Assembly (NCBI RefSeq): GCF_014699115.1
Contig: NZ_JACXAD010000012.1
Location: 88,291 to 152,290 of the forward strand
Source: Hymenobacter montanus
Lineage (GTDB): Bacteria > Bacteroidota > Bacteroidia > Cytophagales > Hymenobacteraceae
Reading direction: 5' to 3'
Length of the DNA: 64,000 nucleotides
The position numbers were made by a program, and so were the translations under genes. Under the pieces are notes generated by a model, which was not told the DNA's origin, ran no database searches, and worked only from the letters and a program-made list of their open reading frames with translations. Position 1 is the first letter of the stretch. The number at the start of each line of letters is the position of its first letter. This document shows, in pieces, positions 60,629 to 64,000 of the stretch.

Positions 60629-62101
60629 TCAGCGGTGCAAAGCGGCGTAAATCTGCGCCACGTCCACGTGCTCGCGGATAAGTGCCGCCAGGCGGTCGAA
60701 CTGCTGGTCTTTGAAGGTGGCGAAATCAAACGGGACGTCGGCCTGCTGAGCGGTGTAGGGGGCCAGCAGGTAGTCGATAACCACCGGGTTGTCGAGGATG
60801 CCGTGCAAGTACGTGCCCCAGCAGCGGGGGCCGGCGAAGTAGCCGTCGGGCGTGCCATCGGCGAGCGTGGCCACGGGCTGCTGCGGCCCTTCAACGGTGG
60901 TCTGGCCCAGGTGGATTTCGTAGCCCCGGCAATCGGGCTCCGTGCCATCGCGAAAGGCAAAGCGCCGCTGGCGGGTGGTTTTCTCGCCCCGTAAAACCGT
61001 GCGGACGGGCAGCAGACCCAGGCCGGCGATGGCCGCTACGGGGCTTTCCACGCCGTCCGGATCTTCTACCGAGCGGCCCAGCATCTGGTAGCCGCCGCAG
61101 ATGCCCACCACGGTTTTGCCGGCGCGGTGGGCTCGCACGATGGCGGCAGCCAGCCCGTTATTTTTCAAGGTCAGCAGGTCGCCAATGGTATTTTTGCTGC
61201 CGGGCAGGATGACGATGTCGGCGGCCTCGACTTCGGCCGCATCGTGGGTGAAGTACAGCTGCACCCGCGGGTCCTGACCAAGGGCATCGAAATCGGTGAA
61301 GTTTGAGAGGCGGGCCAGCAGCACCACGGCCACCCGCACGAGGCCGGCCGCGCCGGGGCCGCGCGGCTTGCGGGCCAGGGCTACGGAATCTTCTTCTTCT
61401 AAAAAGATGTCGTTGAAATAAGGCAGCACGCCCACCACGGGTACCCCGGTTAGCGCCGCCAGCTGCTGGCGTCCGTCCTCAAACAGGCGGGCGTCGCCCC
61501 GGAACTTGTTGATGATGGTGCCCTTGATGCAGGCTTTCTCCTCGGGCTCCAGTAGGGCCAGCGTGCCGTAGACGCTACCAAATACGCCGCCCCGGTCGAT
61601 GTCGGCAACCAGGTAGGTGGCGGCCCCGGCGTGGCGGGCCATACGCAGGTTGGCAATATCGCGGCGCTTCAGGTTCAGCTCCGAGATGCTGCCTGCCCCT
61701 TCCAGGACAATGGGTGCGAAACGCGTCGCCAGGCGGTCGTAGGCCCGGGTAGCGGCGGTGAATAGCTCGTGTCGGTCGTTTTCGCGGAAGTACTCGTAAG
61801 CCGACTGCGTACCTATGGGCCGGCCGTTGAGGACCACCTGCGAGGCCTGGTCGGAAGTCGGCTTGAGCAGCACGGGGTTCATGTCGACGTGGCAGGGAAT
61901 ACCGGCCGCTTCCGCCTGCACAGCCTGCGCCCGGCCGATTTCCAGCCCCTCGGGCGTGGCGTAGCTGTTCAACGACATGTTCTGGGCCTTGAACGGTGCG
62001 GGCCGGTGCCCATCCTGCCGGAAAAGTCGGCAGAACCCCGCCGCGATAATGCTCTTGCCCACGTCGGAAGCAGTGCCGACAAACATGATGGAACGGAGCA
62101 T
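60629..62101 (-). CDS. cobQ: Cobyric acid synthase (CobQ)
   Basis: About 490 residues; amidates four side chains of adenosylcobyrinic acid diamide. The N-terminal dethiobiotin-synthetase-like ATPase has FVGTASDVGKSIIAAGFCR (P-loop) and KAQNMSLNSY. The C-terminal glutamine amidotransferase domain has nucleophile Cys in VVGICGGYQMLGR and His in WGTYLHGILDN. The ATG at 62101 lies 24 nt downstream of TAGTTTTG (minus strand, 62125-62132), a -7 box, so the leader is short and contains no riboswitch. Confidence 0.95.
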   Translation of the reverse strand: MLRSIMFVGTASDVGKSIIAAGFCRLFRQDGHRPAPFKAQNMSLNSYATPEGLEIGRAQAVQAEAAGIPCHVDMNPVLLKPTSDQASQVVLNGRPIGTQSAYEYFRENDRHELFTAATRAYDRLATRFAPIVLEGAGSISELNLKRRDIANLRMARHAGAATYLVADIDRGGVFGSVYGTLALLEPEEKACIKGTIINKFRGDARLFEDGRQQLAALTGVPVVGVLPYFNDIFLEEEDSVALARKPRGPGAAGLVRVAVVLLARLSNFTDFDALGQDPRVQLYFTHDAAEVEAADIVILPGSKNTIGDLLTLKNNGLAAAIVRAHRAGKTVVGICGGYQMLGRSVEDPDGVESPVAAIAGLGLLPVRTVLRGEKTTRQRRFAFRDGTEPDCRGYEIHLGQTTVEGPQQPVATLADGTPDGYFAGPRCWGTYLHGILDNPVVIDYLLAPYTAQQADVPFDFATFKDQQFDRLAALIREHVDVAQIYAALHR

Positions 62102-62124
62102 ATGGAGCGGATGGTTGCGAAGCA

Positions 62125-62132
62125 CAAAACTA
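62125..62132 (-). promoter_or_regulatory. -7 box candidate for cobQ operon
   Basis: Minus-strand TAGTTTTG matches TAnnTTTG. The implied leader of under 25 nt leaves no space for a B12 element, so this unit may not be under riboswitch control. Confidence 0.4.
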
Positions 62133-62423
62133 CGCGCTCCCGGGCCCCGCCGCTAAATTCAGGCCGCGGCCCTTATTCGTTCCGAGCCTGCCTGGAGCCA
62201 TTCCAGGAGCAACGAAAAGGGCGAATCCGTTTAACCTCACCCCCGACCCCTCTCCTCTGGGAGAGGGGAGCCAGCTAGTAGGCATATGGATTAAAATAAG
62301 GCGCTAGGATGATGGGGCGTGTGGCGCGTGTGTAGGATAGCCCTACTAGCCAGATGCCCAGGAAGAACACTTAATTCAAGAAGGCTAAGCGGGTGCAGTT
62401 GAGCTAAACCACCCCGCATTCGC
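62133..62423. other. Gap with a REP-like hairpin
   Basis: About 290 nt upstream of cobQ. Apart from the REP-like element at 62231-62272 I see no gene or RNA. Confidence 0.4.
62231..62272. repeat. REP-like palindrome
   Basis: CCTCACCCCCGACC, then CCCCTCTCC and GGAGAGGGG as a 9-bp hairpin with a 4-nt loop. The GAGAGGGGAGCC part recurs in the dispersed repeats at 34122-34165 and 47857-47899. Confidence 0.6.
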
Positions 62424-62942
62424 TCACACGAAGCGCGTTTGCGGCACGTACACATCATCGGGGCTGAGCATCAGGTGCAGTACGGGGTGCACGGTGGCCG
62501 GGGGCAATTGCAGTAGCTGACGCGGGGTAAGCCACGCCAGCTCGGTGAGGAGTTGCTCGTTAGGCGCATGCTCCGGGTCGTGGCCCAAACGCGGTTGGTC
62601 GGCTTCGTCGGCCAGCACTTCGAAGAAAAGCTCCAGCGCCTGGAGTTTCCCGCTGCTGAACTCGTGCAGGTGCAGAAAGCGGCCTACGCGTACGGTCAGG
62701 CCGGTTTCTTCCTGAAACTCCCGCACCAACGCCGCCCGGATGCTCTCACCAAATTGCCAGCCGCCCCCCGGAGGCGACCAAAAAGCGGCATTCTGGGGAA
62801 GCAGACCGCGGTGGGCAGCCAGCAACATGGCACCGTTGCGAAGCAGCAGCCCCCCGACCCGCACCCGCACTTTGCCGGAATATGCCTCGAGCAAGGGTTC
62901 TGCAAGCAAGGGTTCGGAAGGAACAGTTGATAAATCGAGCAT
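62424..62942 (-). CDS. NUDIX hydrolase
   Basis: 172 residues. Nudix box GGGWQFGESIRAALVREFQE followed by ETGL (about 60-84). N-terminal part (VRVGGLLLRNGAMLLAAHRG) and the C-terminal LLTELAWLTPRQLLQL complete the fold. Substrate unknown; similar to ADP-ribose or mutator-type members. Single gene. Confidence 0.88.
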   Translation of the reverse strand: MLDLSTVPSEPLLAEPLLEAYSGKVRVRVGGLLLRNGAMLLAAHRGLLPQNAAFWSPPGGGWQFGESIRAALVREFQEETGLTVRVGRFLHLHEFSSGKLQALELFFEVLADEADQPRLGHDPEHAPNEQLLTELAWLTPRQLLQLPPATVHPVLHLMLSPDDVYVPQTRFV

Positions 62943-63482
62943 GGCGTACTATGCTAAGAGCGTGATCGCTCTAGCAGGTTAAAGGGCATTGTCGTACGCC
63001 TAACGACGAGCTCTCAACATTGTTTCTAAATTATTAACAACAGGCCAAATCTGGCTGGCAGGAGGGAAGTTTCCAGCCGCGTGGATGCAGCTCCCGAGGC
63101 TCAGCTCCGGCGCTTTGCTTTGCGCATTTTCTGTGGAGCGAGCCCGGCTCTGGCTGCTTTTGGGCTTTGTTCTCGGAATTGTCATTGGTTGGTTTTCGAC
63201 TTTCACAAACTCAATAGTTTGCGGGTCAAGGCCGGCTTGCTCGGTGTATGCGATGCTGACCAGGCTGGGCTGGTAGTTAGTTTGGCAAGGAGCGAGTAAC
63301 GGAGCCAAAAAGCCGGGCTGTCGCGAAGCCATTACCTTTGGCTGGTAAACCAACAACCCGCTTGTTATTGGCAGTCAGGGCAGTTTTTAAGCACTCCAGA
63401 GTTCTAGATCCTGGCCCAGAGTATAAACTAGTACAAAATACGGTGTAGCCACTGGCTCGCTTTAAGTAACCCTGCATTTACT
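62943..63482. other. Gap without a supported gene
   Basis: 540 nt. Overlapping frames on both strands (63000-63356 minus, 63085-63276 plus) have no family features; the plus frame encodes one hydrophobic stretch, LWLLLGFVLGIVIGWF, that could be a membrane segment of a small protein. I cannot choose between them. Confidence 0.35.
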
Positions 63483-63926
63483 GTGTCTGTGAACCCTAAT
63501 CCTGCTGTTTCTGCTTTCCCTGATCTTGAAGCCCGAATTCGCGCCAAGCTTGCCGGCCAGCGGTTTATGCACTTGGTGGGGGCTGATTTGACCATCATCA
63601 CACCCGGTCGCATCGAGGCGGAACTAGTTATGGGGGAGCAGCACCAGCAGCAGCGCGGCTTTGCCCACGGCGGGCTCATCGCAACCATGGCGGACTTGGT
63701 GGCCGGGTTTGCCGCCGTCACTCTCGTGCCCGACAATTTTGGAGTGGTAACGGCCGATCTGCGAGTGTCTTACCTGCACCCCGGCGTCGGGCAGAAATTA
63801 AAAGCCCTCGGTTGGGTGTTGAAAGCCGGCCGGCGCCTGCACTTCTGCGAAGCCGAAGTATGGTGCGACGACTTGCTCATTGCCAAGGCCAGCGCTACGA
63901 TGGCGGTGGTTGAACCAGTGAGTTAG
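63483..63926 (+). CDS. PaaI-family thioesterase
   Basis: 147 residues starting at GTG. Hotdog signature QQRGFAHGGLIATMADLVAGFAAVTL (about 57-82; the Asp in MADL replaces the Glu of the menI-like protein), then VVTADLRVSYLHPGVGQKLKALG. Hydrolyses an acyl-CoA of unknown type. Different subfamily from the hotdog gene at 10686-11117. Confidence 0.88.
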   Translation: MSVNPNPAVSAFPDLEARIRAKLAGQRFMHLVGADLTIITPGRIEAELVMGEQHQQQRGFAHGGLIATMADLVAGFAAVTLVPDNFGVVTADLRVSYLHPGVGQKLKALGWVLKAGRRLHFCEAEVWCDDLLIAKASATMAVVEPVS

Positions 63927-63953
63927 GCTGTACGGACAATTATCTTTGGGTTC

Positions 63954-64000
63954 GTGAGCAATCTGGATGAAATCAGTGACCGGGCATGGGCGGCGTTGGC
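63954..64000 (+). CDS. Start of a gene cut by the window end
   Basis: GTG start giving SNLDEISDRAWAAL before the window ends. TATCTTTG at 63941-63948 is a possible -7 box but would give almost no leader. Too short to name. Confidence 0.35.
   Translation, partial: MSNLDEISDRAWAAL

Noticed and set aside
63000..63356. A 118-codon minus-strand gene before the PaaI thioesterase
   Set aside because: No family features, overlapping equally plausible frames on the plus strand, and no promoter box.

Overview
The window is GC-rich chromosomal DNA of a member of the Bacteroidota, most like the Cytophagales and probably close to Hymenobacter. This rests on a type IX secretion plug protein, a C-terminal T9SS sorting tail, a DUF3276 (PUR-type) protein, a LytS/LytTR pair, TonB receptors, menaquinone genes, and several promoters of the Bacteroidota form TAnnTTTG. 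The taxonomic call comes from protein families and promoter shape, not from a database search.

Region 0.3-11.1 kb is a menaquinone locus on the minus strand: thioesterase (menI-like), menF, menD and menB run together, and menE lies 5 kb further on. The DNA between menB and menE is a patchwork. It holds an intact SbtA-type bicarbonate permease, a decayed tandem copy of that permease and its small partner gene, an AT-rich orphan gene inserted in the decayed copy, and an AT-rich AraC / SRPBCC / alkyltransferase-like cassette in which the last two genes are frameshifted.

Region 11.2-24.4 kb is mostly housekeeping: histidine phosphatase, pyruvate dehydrogenase E2 with two lipoyl domains, HslV, a deoxyhypusine-synthase-like enzyme, DUF58, DUF3276, YchF, an M48 protease and the T9SS plug protein. 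Between the convergent ychF and M48 genes sits a compact cassette: a small PD-(D/E)XK-like GxxExxY gene between two 73-nt inverted repeats whose outer ends contain the stop codons of both neighbours.

Region 24.5-47.7 kb holds a membrane/SRPBCC protein; an operon of three exported proteins (PhoX-like phosphatase with T9SS tail, ten-repeat LRR protein, di-heme cytochrome c peroxidase); an ABC-F ATPase; DinB and 2H phosphoesterase genes; a threonine aldolase / phosphoesterase / AlkA-type glycosylase series; NUDIX; a dead Ada-type methyltransferase; DUF1203 and PaiB; an outer-membrane receptor with YceI facing a LytS/LytTR two-component pair; and coaD with DUF3822.

Region 48.0-62.1 kb is a cobalamin locus on the minus strand in two transcription units. 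cobQ, cobD-like, cbiB and an AAA ATPase come first. A cobalamin riboswitch then precedes btuF-, btuC- and btuD-like genes, a TonB receptor, cobU, a PduO-type adenosyltransferase, cobT, cobS and cobC. These cover uptake and late assembly of the nucleotide loop; no corrin-ring genes are present here. The window closes with a NUDIX gene, a PaaI-type thioesterase and the first codons of another gene.

Intergenic spaces contain several word-like repeats built from short reiterated units, often as inverted pairs, at 7.5, 14.7, 20.8/21.4, 49.5, 51.3 and 58.4 kb.
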